Counted from the first letter of the stretch, positions 7,738 through 16,494 are shown. The stretch is 64,000 bases of DNA from Sinomicrobium kalidii (GCF_021183825.1 NZ_CP089211.1:1612001-1676000), one strand, 5' to 3'. Notes: generated from the sequence alone by a model not told the origin. Numbers and translations: made by a program.

Positions 7738-8586
7738 ATGTCGTTTCTGGATACAAGACATAAAAAGAAATCATTCACACTGACCACGGTGCTACTGGCC
7801 ATACTCGTGGCACTCCTTTTTTACCTGGGAATCAGCTACATGGACCCGCCCCCGGAGAGCGGAATCACAGTTAACCTGGGTTTTACGGAGTATGGCGCCG
7901 GTGATGTGCAACCGGTGGAACAGGTAAAGTCTGCCCCGGAAGAGGAAACACAGGAAGAACAACCCGAAGAAACGGTAACGGAACCCGAACCCACGGAAGC
8001 GGAAGAACCGCAGGAAGAAGTTCTCACCGATGATACGGAAGACGCCCCCGTGATCTCTCCCGAAGAAAAAAAGAAACCGGTAACCGAGAAAAAAACCGAA
8101 CCTGTAAAAGAAAAACCCAGGGAAGAGCCGAAACCCAAAAAGCCTTCCAAGTCAACCACCGACGCCCTTTCCAGTATCCTGAACGGCCCCAAGACCGAGG
8201 GTACGGAAAACACCGGAGAAGGAGATGATACCAGGGCAGGTGACAAGGGAAACCCGGAAGGAGATCCTTATGCCAGCAGCTATTACGGTTCACCCGGCAC
8301 AGGATCGGGAGGCGTTGGTTATGGTCTTAGCGGCCGTTCCCTGCTTTCCAGAGGAAAAGTTCAACAGGACTGTAATGAAGAAGGAAGGGTTGTGGTAAAA
8401 ATTGAAGTGGATAAAAACGGCAATGTCATTGATGCCGTCCCCGGAGTAAAAGGTACCACCAACAATCATCCCTGCCTTCTGGAGCCCGCAAAAAAAACCG
8501 CCCTTATGTTCAAGTGGAACCCGGACTCCGATGCGCCTTCCAGACAGATCGGTTTCGTGGTCATTAACTTCAGACTCGGGGATTAA
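7738..8586 (+). CDS. TonB-like energy transducer
   Basis: A 282-residue protein with one N-terminal membrane anchor (TLTTVLLAILVALLFYLGIS, about residues 15-34). A long Glu/Pro/Lys-rich periplasmic spacer follows (about 60-150), then a Gly/Ser-rich stretch (YGSPGTGSGGVGYG) and a C-terminal TonB-like domain (about 200-282) with the pattern EGRVVVKIEVDKNGNVIDAV...FKWNPD...GFVVINF. TonB spans the periplasm and carries energy from ExbBD to outer-membrane receptors. The gene starts four bases after exbD. A pair of cysteines (DCNEEGR and HPCLLEP) flank the domain's first strands and could form a disulfide; the other TonB-like protein of this window (30124-30870) also has a Cys at the matching places. 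Confidence 0.87.
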   Translation: MSFLDTRHKKKSFTLTTVLLAILVALLFYLGISYMDPPPESGITVNLGFTEYGAGDVQPVEQVKSAPEEETQEEQPEETVTEPEPTEAEEPQEEVLTDDTEDAPVISPEEKKKPVTEKKTEPVKEKPREEPKPKKPSKSTTDALSSILNGPKTEGTENTGEGDDTRAGDKGNPEGDPYASSYYGSPGTGSGGVGYGLSGRSLLSRGKVQQDCNEEGRVVVKIEVDKNGNVIDAVPGVKGTTNNHPCLLEPAKKTALMFKWNPDSDAPSRQIGFVVINFRLGD

Positions 8587-8596
8587 AGCCCCCATC

Positions 8597-8623
8597 GTAA
8601 AGACGCACGGCTGTGCGTCTCTA
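8597..8623. repeat. Dispersed palindromic element, copy 2
   Basis: AGACGCAC (8601-8608) and GTGCGTCT (8613-8620) form a perfect eight-base stem around GGCT, flanked by GTAA and CTA. It is the same family as 4971-4995. It lies 10 bases after the TonB-like stop, and its right arm supplies the GTG at 8613 that falsely extends folC upstream. Confidence 0.75.
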
Positions 8624-8693
8624 TCGGGAAGCGCAACCTATAAAGAAGACAAAGAAACCCCTACATCAATCTGCAAAATCACTATCAAACTAC

Positions 8694-9905
8694 ATGACAT
8701 ACCAACAAACACTCCAATGGATGTTCAACAGGTTGCCCATGTACCAGCAACAGGGTAAAACAGCCTTAAAACCCAAACTGGACAATACCCGGGAATTTTG
8801 CCGTCACCTGGGCAACCCGGAGAAAAAGATCAAAACCATTCATGTGGCCGGAACCAACGGAAAAGGCTCCGTAAGCCATATGCTGGCCTCCATTTTACAG
8901 GAAGCCGGTTACAAAACGGGGCTGTATACTTCTCCCCACCTCAAAGACTTCAGAGAGCGGATAAAAATAAACGGCATTGAGGTCGAAGAAGATTTTGTCA
9001 TCAATTTTATCGAAAACAACAAACCTTTCCTGGAAGAACACGAACTCTCTTTCTTCGAAATGACCGTGGGCATGGCTTTCGACTTTTTTGCCCGGAAAAA
9101 AGTGGATATTGCCGTTATTGAAGTAGGATTGGGAGGCCGGCTGGACTCCACCAATGTCATCACTCCGGAAATTTCAGTCATTACCAACATAGGTTACGAC
9201 CATACGGACATCCTCGGGGATACGCTGGAAAAAATAGCGTTTGAAAAAGCGGGGATCATCAAACCGGGAATTCCCGTGGTCATAAGCGAATATCAAAAGG
9301 AAACTTTTCCCGTATTCCGCGAAGTCGCCCTTGATAACGAATCAGAGATATTCCTGGCAGAAGACCTTTCACTGGAGGATTTTGAAAGTGATCTGCTCGG
9401 CATATATCAGAAGAAGAACATCCGCGCTGCAATAACCACAGCCAGGCATCTGAAAAATTTTGCCATAAATGAAAAAAGCATCCTTTCCGGCCTGGTACGG
9501 GTAGTACAAAATACAGGACTGAAAGGAAGATGGCAACAATTACAAACCGAACCGAAAGTAATCTGCGATACTGCCCACAATGCCGAAGGATTACGCCTGG
9601 TACTCGGGCAAATAGCCTACGAAAAATTCGATATGCTACATATTGTACTTGGTATGGTCAGGGGAAAAGACCTGAAAAACATACTCCCGCTGTTCCCGAA
9701 AGAAGCCGCCTATTATTTTACATCTCCCGGTATATCCAGGGCCCTTCCGCCGGAAGAGCTCCAGGATCATGCCCTGCAACACGGCCTGTCGGGAGAAGTG
9801 TATCCTTCTGTAAAAGAAGCTTATAAAAGGGCGCTTTCCCGGGCTGATAAAAGAGACCTTATCTATGTAGGCGGCAGTACTTTTGTGGTGGCTGAAATAT
9901 TATAG
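8694..9905 (+). CDS. folC: Folylpolyglutamate synthase / dihydrofolate synthase
   Basis: A 403-residue Mur-ligase-fold enzyme that adds glutamate to folates (and to dihydropteroate where bifunctional) with ATP. The P-loop is HVAGTNGKGSVSHMLASIL near residue 47, and further Mur-ligase landmarks are YTSPHLKDFRERI, EVGLGGRLDSTNVI and GYDHTDILG. A C-terminal domain carries CDTAHNAEG and a VLGMVRGKD segment. I choose the ATG at 8694 (MTYQQTLQWMFNRLPMYQ), which is the normal FolC start; the GTG at 8613 lies in the dispersed palindrome. It is the last gene of the exbB-exbD-tonB group, a pairing with no obvious functional link. Confidence 0.94.
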   Translation: MTYQQTLQWMFNRLPMYQQQGKTALKPKLDNTREFCRHLGNPEKKIKTIHVAGTNGKGSVSHMLASILQEAGYKTGLYTSPHLKDFRERIKINGIEVEEDFVINFIENNKPFLEEHELSFFEMTVGMAFDFFARKKVDIAVIEVGLGGRLDSTNVITPEISVITNIGYDHTDILGDTLEKIAFEKAGIIKPGIPVVISEYQKETFPVFREVALDNESEIFLAEDLSLEDFESDLLGIYQKKNIRAAITTARHLKNFAINEKSILSGLVRVVQNTGLKGRWQQLQTEPKVICDTAHNAEGLRLVLGQIAYEKFDMLHIVLGMVRGKDLKNILPLFPKEAAYYFTSPGISRALPPEELQDHALQHGLSGEVYPSVKEAYKRALSRADKRDLIYVGGSTFVVAEIL

Positions 9906-9922
9906 AAAAATGACATAAATAT

Positions 9923-9953
9923 TTTGCACGTGTAAAAAACAATCGTATTTTTG
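9923..9953 (+). promoter_or_regulatory. Strong Bacteroidota promoter for the tRNA pair
   Basis: TTTG at 9923-9926 and TATTTTTG at 9946-9953 are separated by 19 bases, a full match to the -33/-7 consensus. Transcription would start near 9960, about 80 bases before the first tRNA. Confidence 0.8.
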
Positions 9954-10037
9954 CATCCGCTATTCGCGCCAAGGGCAGTATACAAGGCTTGCCCGGGGAA
10001 AAAGTTCATCCATACCATTAAGTAAAGTATATTAGTG

Positions 10038-10112
10038 GGGCTCTTAGCTCAGTTGGTTCAGAGCACCTGCCTTACAAGCAGGGGGTCGCTGGTTCGAATC
10101 CAGCAGGGCCCA
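10038..10112 (+). tRNA. tRNA-Val (UAC)
   Basis: A 75-base cloverleaf can be folded by eye: acceptor GGGCTCT/AGGGCCC, D-stem GCTC/GAGC, anticodon stem CCTGC/GCAGG with loop CTTACAA (anticodon TAC), and T-arm GCTGG-TTCGAAT-CCAGC. The discriminator is A at 10112 and the 3' CCA is not encoded. Confidence 0.97.
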
Positions 10113-10192
10113 CAACAGTAAACACAAGGCTTCAGAAGTATTTTAAAATTAGCCGATTTTTACTGGGTATAACAAATTTTATTTTTCTTATC

Positions 10193-10267
10193 GGGCTCTT
10201 AGCTCAGTTGGTTTAGAGCACTTGCCTTACAAGCAAGGGGTCGCTGGTTCGAATCCAGCAGGGCCCA
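10193..10267 (+). tRNA. tRNA-Val (UAC), second copy
   Basis: The same 75-base fold as the copy 80 bases upstream, with anticodon TAC. It differs by a compensated pair in the anticodon stem (CTTGC/GCAAG instead of CCTGC/GCAGG) and one D-loop base. CCA is not encoded. No separate promoter is seen between the copies, so they are probably cotranscribed. Confidence 0.97.
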
Positions 10268-10275
10268 CGTAACAG

Positions 10276-10312
10276 GACAAATCAGAAATATTTTTTGGTT
10301 TGTCTTTTTTTT
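10276..10312 (+). terminator. Terminator of the tRNA transcript
   Basis: GACAAATC (10276-10283) pairs with GGTTTGTC (10297-10304), with one T-G wobble, followed by eight T. Confidence 0.75.
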
Positions 10313-10612
10313 GTTTAATTGTTTATCAAATAGCCCAGATTTTCTACTTTTAACTACTTCATAATATGGGAAGAATTCGATGTTTTTATCTGGATGCTCC
10401 TCGGGAATTTGAATCATAATATTTGGACAGAGATATAATCAGGCAGTATTTCTACAAAATTAATTGCTTATTTTGTTCTTATCATGGAAAACAGGCTTTC
10501 CATTAAACTCCATGTCTTCGAAGTAATGTTCGAATAACAAAAGGCACTTTGTTTTCCCAAGTTTCTACAGAATTGTACTTTAGCTTTATCATAATCATCA
10601 AAAACCCAAACT
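10313..10612. other. Spacer between tRNA unit and sod
   Basis: There is no recognisable gene. Short open stretches on the minus strand (for example one reading ETWENKVPFVIRTLLRRHG around 10523-10580) look protein-like but have no start and no family I can name. They may be remains of a dead gene. Confidence 0.3.
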
Positions 10613-11338
10613 ATGAATCGAAAAGAATTTCTGAGAAACTCGGCTATTTTAAGCGGTGCGGCCATCCTGCCCGGCAACAGTGTTTTTTCACAGAACGTTA
10701 CCGAAAACGGTATCGACAAACTGGTAGATAACGAAGGAAATTTTATACAGCAGTCCCTTCCCTATAACAAAAATTTCCTGGAACCTTATATGGATGAAGA
10801 AACGCTGCATCTCCACTTTGAATTTCATCACGGTGGCGCGGTAAAAGGGGCCAATAAAGATCTGGAGAACATCAAAAAACATCTCCGGACCGGGGATATG
10901 GACATGACGGACCTGTGGACAAGAAAACTGGCGTATCATTTTTCCAGCCATGTCCTGCACACCATTTTCTGGACGAACCTGACCAATAAGAAAACAGAAC
11001 CTAAGGCGGAACTTCTTCGGCAGATCGAGAAAGATTTCGGTTCGTTTGACCGCCTGCAGGCCTATATGGCTAAAGTATCCAAATCTGTAGAAGGCAGCGG
11101 TTGGGGTATATTGGGATACCAACCCTATTCCCGATCGTTAACCTTATTGCAATGTGAAAACCATCAAAAACTCACCCAATGGGGCGTTATTCCACTTTTG
11201 GTCATAGATGTCTGGGAACACGCTTATTACCTGAAATACAAAAACAAAAGAGGAGATTTTGTAGATACCCTATTGGAGATTATCGACTGGGACAATGTGG
11301 CAGAACGGTTTGTAACCGCTAAAAAATTACACGGATAA
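10613..11338 (+). CDS. Exported Fe/Mn-family superoxide dismutase
   Basis: A 241-residue SodA/SodB-family enzyme that converts superoxide to H2O2 and O2. Metal ligands are in place: His68 (LHF), the His in SHVLHTIFW near 118, and Asp and His in IDVWEHAYYLKY near 195. The N-terminus MNRKEFLRNSAILSGAAILP resembles a Tat signal with RK instead of RR, and FSQ/N gives a plausible cleavage site, so the enzyme is probably periplasmic. Aligned without gaps on the E. coli enzymes, the gateway Tyr34 is Ala76 here (HHGGAVKGAN), and the outer-sphere Gln position reads His (ENHQ), as in mycobacterial-type enzymes. Iron or manganese use cannot be told. It is monocistronic and closed by a terminator at 11456. 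Confidence 0.9.
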   Translation: MNRKEFLRNSAILSGAAILPGNSVFSQNVTENGIDKLVDNEGNFIQQSLPYNKNFLEPYMDEETLHLHFEFHHGGAVKGANKDLENIKKHLRTGDMDMTDLWTRKLAYHFSSHVLHTIFWTNLTNKKTEPKAELLRQIEKDFGSFDRLQAYMAKVSKSVEGSGWGILGYQPYSRSLTLLQCENHQKLTQWGVIPLLVIDVWEHAYYLKYKNKRGDFVDTLLEIIDWDNVAERFVTAKKLHG

Positions 11339-11455
11339 TTTTTTGCCGGGATAGAGAATAAGACCACATGCCCACATTTGTGTTGCTACCACCAGTATAA
11401 ATCATATGATCCATAAAATGATTCGAGATCTGCATCCCAGGGTCCACATAACATT

Positions 11456-11481
11456 AAAAGCCTCTCTTCGAAGAGGTTTTT
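11456..11481 (+). terminator. Terminator after sod
   Basis: CCTCT/AGAGG (11461-11465 with 11472-11476) around a CTTCGA loop, preceded by AAAAG and followed by five T. The stem is short, and the flanking A and T runs make it possibly bidirectional. Confidence 0.65.
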
Positions 11482-12196
11482 GTTCATTATGACTTTTGTT
11501 TTGTTGTAATATATTACATACCCAGAGATTCTTTATCATAGTTGCATCACCTGAAATCCGAACCTTAAAAGAAATGCGCGGGAATATCCCGGATCAACCC
11601 TAAAAGTTATTGGACATTGTTGGGGTTCAGATGCAAGACAGTAGGACATAAGAAGTACGACTTGCGATTTATTAAATAGTTCCTTTTTGTTACAGTGTTT
11701 GTATTGACCTCGATTGAGGGTCATTTATTGCAGCCCTTGAGTAATATAAAAATTATATTCTTGTTGTTGGGTTAACAGGTTAACGACAGGTTATTGAGTT
11801 CGTGCGTGATACCTAAATAACCAAAATACAATTTTACAGCGTGGTTTTGTTTTTTGCAAATGAAGGGAAACCGGAAACGATCCCGGGTTTACGATATATC
11901 AGCCTCACATACAACATTCAATCCAAAAAACATTCGTGTATCCGTGGCAAAACCAAAACCGGAAACTTACAATAAGCGAAAAACCCTACAACCTTTGATC
12001 CTGCTCCTATATCCTTTTTGAATTTTAAGATTTCTTTAATATTTACTTATTCTCAGATTTAATAGTTTAGTGCCGGTTTTTTGACAAAACAAACATAAAT
12101 TTTACTGAAACAGACAAAAAAATAACACTTTAAGTCAAAATACCTCATTTGTTACCTGTACTTAGACTTTAGTATTAATTTAATGATAATTAAACT
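11482..12196. other. Long spacer before the NEW3 gene
   Basis: No gene is supported; a 62-codon minus-strand frame (11536-11724) has no family resemblance. Near 11933-11953 the words ATTCGTGTATCCGTGGCAAAA match a common Bacteroidota intergenic repeat as I recall it. GGTTAAC occurs twice in direct order at 11768-11783. The AT-rich end (12030-12190) should hold the promoter of the gene at 12197, but no exact TAnnTTTG is seen. Confidence 0.4.
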
Positions 12197-13342
12197 ATGT
12201 TCACTTGTACAAAACACCTGTCTTGTCTTTTTTTTCTTTTTACTTTCATTCACTTATTACCGCACACTACAAGTGCACAGGGAGTGTCTCTTTACACCCC
12301 TTATACTAAAATAACAGTCCCTCCGGGTGAATCCTTAAACTATTCGGTAGACGTGATCAACAAGACCGGAGCTACCAGGACCTCCCGGGTTACAATTTCG
12401 GGGCTACCGGAAGAATGGCACTATGAACTCAAGTCCGGTGGGTACGATATCGAAGAGATTTCTGTACTTCCCGGAGAAAAGAAAACCCTGTCACTAACCG
12501 TCAATGTTCCCTTTAAAATAGACAAGGGCACTTATAATTTTAATGTTACGGCACAGGGTTACTCCACATTACCTCTTGCAGTTACCGTTTCCCGGAAAGG
12601 TTCGTCACAAGCACAGTTCAGCTCCAAACAGACCAATATCCAGGGCGCAGCCAATTCCACCTTTACATACAATGCCGAACTGAGAAACGGCAGTGGGGAA
12701 AACGAAGTATATGCACTCCGCGCCATGAAACCACGCGGATGGAACGTCCGCTATAAAGTCGGTGGAAAACAGGTGTCTTCCGTAAATGTGGAACCTAATC
12801 AGACCCAGAGAATAACCATAGAAGTCTACCCCCCGGCAGAGATAAAGGCCGGAACCTATAAAATTCCGGTAATTGCAGGTTCGGGAAGCATTTCCGCCAG
12901 GCTGGAACTGGAATCGGTGATTACGGGGACTTATGACATATCCCTCACTACTCCCACAGGACGGCTAAGCACCAAAGTCACTTCAGGAGGTAAAAAGAAG
13001 ATCAAACTTCTTGTGAAAAACACCGGCTCGGCAGCCGTAGACAATATAGAACTGAAAGCCAAGACCCCGGTAAACTGGGAGGTTACCTTTGAACCTGAAA
13101 AAATCAACCACCTGGAATCCGGTAAAAGCGAAGAAGTCCATGCCACTATTGCCGTAGATAACAAAGCACTTGCAGGCGATTACATGGCAGACCTGCAGGC
13201 TACATCTCCCGAAGCAAAGTCTGAAGCCTCATTCAGGATTTCAGTAAAAACATCTGTGCTTACGGGCTGGGCAGGTATCCTCATTATACTCATTGCCATT
13301 GGAAGTGTATATATCCTAATCCGAAAATACGGAAGGAGATAA
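12197..13342 (+). CDS. NEW3-domain membrane-anchored surface protein
   Basis: A 381-residue protein with a Sec signal (LSCLFFLFTFIHLLPHTTSA, cleaved after AQG or nearby). Three beta-sandwich repeats of NEW3 type follow (about residues 35-130, 140-245 and 250-350), each with the pattern G...Y.V.V.N.TG..R and P.GW. The C-terminus is one membrane helix (WAGILIILIAIGSVYILI) followed by RKYGRR, so the repeats face the periplasm. NEW3 domains are found in putative carbohydrate-binding or adhesion proteins. Its stop lies three bases before the ABC ATPase gene, making a three-gene export unit in which it may be the periplasmic partner of the transporter. Function beyond this is unknown. Confidence 0.83.
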   Translation: MFTCTKHLSCLFFLFTFIHLLPHTTSAQGVSLYTPYTKITVPPGESLNYSVDVINKTGATRTSRVTISGLPEEWHYELKSGGYDIEEISVLPGEKKTLSLTVNVPFKIDKGTYNFNVTAQGYSTLPLAVTVSRKGSSQAQFSSKQTNIQGAANSTFTYNAELRNGSGENEVYALRAMKPRGWNVRYKVGGKQVSSVNVEPNQTQRITIEVYPPAEIKAGTYKIPVIAGSGSISARLELESVITGTYDISLTTPTGRLSTKVTSGGKKKIKLLVKNTGSAAVDNIELKAKTPVNWEVTFEPEKINHLESGKSEEVHATIAVDNKALAGDYMADLQATSPEAKSEASFRISVKTSVLTGWAGILIILIAIGSVYILIRKYGRR

Positions 13343-13345
13343 ACC

Positions 13346-14317
13346 ATGAAATCATCTATTATAGAACTTAAGGACCTGACCAAGGAATACGGGACCCTGA
13401 AGGCGGTTAATAAACTCAACCTGGATATCGAAAAAGGGGAGGTTTTCGGTCTCCTCGGACCCAACGGGGCGGGTAAGTCCACCACCATTCTGATGATGCT
13501 GGGACTCACCGAACCTACCTCGGGTTACGCCAGGGTATGCGGGTTTGATGCTACATCGGCCCCCATTGAGGTCAAAAAACGTGTGGGATACCTGCCGGAC
13601 AATGTCGGTTTCTACGAAAACCGGACAGGGCTGGAAAACCTGGCCTATATTGCCCGGCTTAACCGCATGGCCGAAAAAGAAATAAAACCCCGGGCCCTCG
13701 AATTACTGAAAAGGGTTGGACTGGAAAATGTTGCCCATAAAAAGGTAGGCACCTACTCACGGGGGATGAAACAGCGCCTCGGTCTGGCGGACGTGCTGAT
13801 CAAAAACCCCGAGGTCATCATACTCGATGAACCTACACTGGGTATCGATCCCTCAGGGGTACGTGAATTTTTAGAACTGATCCGAAGGCTGAGCAGGGAA
13901 CAGCAACTCACCGTATTGCTCTCTTCCCATCATCTTCACCAGGTACAACAGGTATGTGACCGGGTCGGGATTTTTGTTCGCGGTTCCATGATCGCTCGCG
14001 GAGATATCCCCGCATTATCCAAAACATTGTTCAACAGCGAACCCTATATAGTGGAAGTTGAGATAAAACCTCCTTTTTCACCGGAAAACCATCCGATAAA
14101 GGATATTTTATGCAACATCAGGGAGGTAAGCAGTGTAAAGCAAGCTAATGAAAGGATGCTTATTGCCTGCACCAGCGACATAACCCCGGTGATTGCAAAA
14201 ACCCTGGTAGAAGCCAACCTGAACATTCAGTACCTGTGCAGGAAGGAATACGGACTGGACGATATTTACCAACGCTATTTTGAAGGAAATCATGAGAATT
14301 ACCCGAAAATTGCATAA
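13346..14317 (+). CDS. ABC transporter ATP-binding protein
   Basis: A 323-residue ABC ATPase of the DrrA/CcmA-like (ABC-2) type. Walker A is GLLGPNGAGKSTTILMMLG near residue 36. The signature is in YSRGMKQRLGLADVL near 137, Walker B is VIILDEPTLGIDPSG near 157, and the switch histidine is in LLSSHH near 190. A C-terminal extension of about 90 residues follows the ATPase core. It would hydrolyse ATP to drive the permease encoded next, whose start overlaps this gene's end by 26 bases, implying coupled translation. The substrate is unknown; the upstream NEW3 gene points to an envelope role. Confidence 0.92.
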   Translation: MKSSIIELKDLTKEYGTLKAVNKLNLDIEKGEVFGLLGPNGAGKSTTILMMLGLTEPTSGYARVCGFDATSAPIEVKKRVGYLPDNVGFYENRTGLENLAYIARLNRMAEKEIKPRALELLKRVGLENVAHKKVGTYSRGMKQRLGLADVLIKNPEVIILDEPTLGIDPSGVREFLELIRRLSREQQLTVLLSSHHLHQVQQVCDRVGIFVRGSMIARGDIPALSKTLFNSEPYIVEVEIKPPFSPENHPIKDILCNIREVSSVKQANERMLIACTSDITPVIAKTLVEANLNIQYLCRKEYGLDDIYQRYFEGNHENYPKIA

Positions 14318-15341
14318 CCCCCTCAATCGCATAAAAGATTTTTTCCCGGACGGCATGTTAATGCGGAATCTTATATCCGGAAAAAAAACAGAAAAAGGCA
14401 GCCCGGTCCATCCTTTTTGGGCCATTGTCCGGAAAGAGGTTGCAGACCATATCAGGAGCTGGCGTTTTATCATTCTCCTTATGATGATAGTGCTTACCTG
14501 TTTCGGTTCGCTGTATATCTCCATAACCAATCTCCCGGAAGCCCTGGCCAACACCAGGGACCCCAACAGTGATTTTGTTTTCCTGAAACTGTTTACGGCA
14601 TCAGACGGCTCCCTTCCCCCGTTTCATATTCTTCTGGGTTTCCTGGGGCCGCTCCTGGGTATTGGTATGGGATTTGACGCAGTGAATTCCGAACAAACCG
14701 GCGGAACACTTGTCCGGATCATGGCGCAGCCCATACACCGCGATTATGTTATCAATGCCAAGTTCACGGGAGCACTGATCATTACCGGCATACTGTTTTT
14801 TGCACTCAGTTTATTCATGGTAGGACTCGGCATGGTTATAACGGGATTGTCCCCCTCACCGGAAGAATTTCTCAGGATCATGGCCTTTACTTTCCTATCC
14901 GTTATCTATATCGCATTCTGGCTAAACCTTTCTATCCTTTTCTCCGTAAAATTTAAACGGGCGGCTACTTCTGCCCTTACTTCCATTGCCGTATGGCTGT
15001 TTTTCACGGTTTTTTACCAGATCATCATAGGTATGACCGCAAAGGCCCTGACCCCGACAAGCCCGTTTGGCAGACGGGGGATTACAAGGCTTGCAGTACA
15101 GTTGCTCGACATAGCCCCCAGCCGGTTATTTTCCGATGCTACCACAACCTTGCTGGTACCTTCGGTAAGGAGCCTCGGACCATTGTCCATGCAACAGATG
15201 CATCGGGCAATTCCGTCTTCACTGTCCCTCAAGGACAGCCTTATGATCGTATGGCCGCAACTTACCGGACTTATAGCCGTTACAGTACTCTGTTTTTCCC
15301 TTTCCTATTATTTGTTTATGCGACAAGAGGTGAGGTCCTGA
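14292..15341 (+). CDS. ABC-2 type permease
   Basis: A 349-residue membrane protein with a cytosolic N-terminus and about six membrane segments (first FIILLMMIVLTCFGSLYISI near residue 58, last LIAVTVLCFSLSYYLFM near 325) separated by a large loop after segment 1, the ABC-2 permease layout. I take the ATG at 14292 (MRITRKLHNP), which overlaps the ATPase gene by 26 bases; a TTG four codons earlier or the ATG at 14355 are other possibilities. The segment GMGFDAVNSEQTGGTLVRIM near 133 is typical of this family. It pairs with the ATPase and NEW3 protein. The gene ends one base before the convergent nagA. Confidence 0.88.
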   Translation: MRITRKLHNPLNRIKDFFPDGMLMRNLISGKKTEKGSPVHPFWAIVRKEVADHIRSWRFIILLMMIVLTCFGSLYISITNLPEALANTRDPNSDFVFLKLFTASDGSLPPFHILLGFLGPLLGIGMGFDAVNSEQTGGTLVRIMAQPIHRDYVINAKFTGALIITGILFFALSLFMVGLGMVITGLSPSPEEFLRIMAFTFLSVIYIAFWLNLSILFSVKFKRAATSALTSIAVWLFFTVFYQIIIGMTAKALTPTSPFGRRGITRLAVQLLDIAPSRLFSDATTTLLVPSVRSLGPLSMQQMHRAIPSSLSLKDSLMIVWPQLTGLIAVTVLCFSLSYYLFMRQEVRS

Positions 15342-15342
15342 T

Positions 15343-16449
15343 TCAGGAAACAATGGTCCGGTGGATTTTCAGATCGCCGTCAAAAACAACCATATCGGCC
15401 TTACATCCTTTTCCAATACGGCCGAGCCTGTTGCTTTTAAGAAGCCGGGCAGGGTAGGCCGATGTCATCCGAAGGGCTTCTTCCAAAGGAATTCCGGCAT
15501 ACCTGACCGCATTCCGCACACACTGCATCATGTTCAGGGCCGACCCGGACAAGGTTCCGTCCGGCAATACATACCTGTCGTCCCTGAACAGGTGCTGGTA
15601 TTCGCCCTCCCGGATCTCGGTCACAGCATCCGTGATAAAGAACAAACGGTCTTTCATAATCTTCTTTGCTGTCCGGATAACGGCATAATCCACATGGACA
15701 CCGTCACAGACAATACTCGCCATGGCCAAAGAATGATCGAATACGGCACCGACCACACCCGGCGCCCGGTGGTGCAGGGGCGACATGGCATTGAAAAGGT
15801 GTGTGGCAGCGGGTATACCCCGGTTAAAGCCGTACATGGCTTCTTCATAAGTGGCATTACTGTGTCCGGCAGAAACCAGGACCCCGTTTTCCAGCAAAAG
15901 ATCGAGTACTTTATCACTGCACTGCTCCGGGGCAAGGGTCATCATTTTAAAAAGGTCCCCGCCCTTGCGCATCAGCAGTTCTATTTCTTCCGGGGTAGGT
16001 GACTTGACACATTCCCGGAGATGTGCACCGCGTTTGTCGGGACTGATATACGGTCCTTCCAGGTGAACCCCGAGAAGCCCCTTCCCCCCTTCCTCCAAAT
16101 ACGTCTTTGCCACTTCAAGGCCTTTCAGGAATTTTTCTATGGTATTGGTGGCCAGCGTAATCATAAAATGCGTACATCCGCCACGCAGGCAATACGAATA
16201 GGTAGCCTGAAGAGAGGCTACACTTAACTCATGGGAAAACAATTTTCCGTCGCCACCATAAATCTGAAGGTCAATAAAGGCGGGCGCGAGGTACATTCCG
16301 CCCAGGTCTTCCCTGCGGTATTCCTCTGGAATATTTTCAACAGGGATAACATCTTCAATAACGCCATCCCGGACAAGGACAGCTTTATCCGTTTCGATGG
16401 AATCTCCGGTAAATATCCAGGCATTGGTATAGGCTATCGGCATAGGCAC
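15343..16449 (-). CDS. nagA: N-acetylglucosamine-6-phosphate deacetylase
   Basis: A 368-residue amidohydrolase that removes acetate from GlcNAc-6-phosphate in amino-sugar and cell-wall recycling. Visible landmarks in order are the IDLQIYGGDG strand near residue 57, the metal-binding glutamate in GVHLEGPYIS near 126, histidines in SAGHSNATYEEAM near 193 and ATHLFNAMSPLHHR near 213, and the catalytic aspartate in FFITDAVTEI near 270. C-terminal SGSALNMMQCVRNAVRYAG is also typical. The length is standard. It is a single gene between a convergent permease and the upstream aspartate kinase; anmK elsewhere in the window (33473-34663) belongs to a related murein recycling route. Confidence 0.92.
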   Translation of the reverse strand: MPMPIAYTNAWIFTGDSIETDKAVLVRDGVIEDVIPVENIPEEYRREDLGGMYLAPAFIDLQIYGGDGKLFSHELSVASLQATYSYCLRGGCTHFMITLATNTIEKFLKGLEVAKTYLEEGGKGLLGVHLEGPYISPDKRGAHLRECVKSPTPEEIELLMRKGGDLFKMMTLAPEQCSDKVLDLLLENGVLVSAGHSNATYEEAMYGFNRGIPAATHLFNAMSPLHHRAPGVVGAVFDHSLAMASIVCDGVHVDYAVIRTAKKIMKDRLFFITDAVTEIREGEYQHLFRDDRYVLPDGTLSGSALNMMQCVRNAVRYAGIPLEEALRMTSAYPARLLKSNRLGRIGKGCKADMVVFDGDLKIHRTIVS

Positions 16450-16494
16450 GGTCTTATACCGGATAAATATACAAAAATGTTCCGGCGAAAGAAC

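Noticed and set aside
10199..10417. 72-codon minus-strand frame ending in LLDSNQRPLACKASALNQLS
   Set aside because: The end is the antisense translation of the tRNA-Val gene, a well-known artefact in hypothetical proteins.
11536..11724. 62-codon minus-strand frame in a long spacer
   Set aside because: No family resemblance, no promoter and no conserved start.
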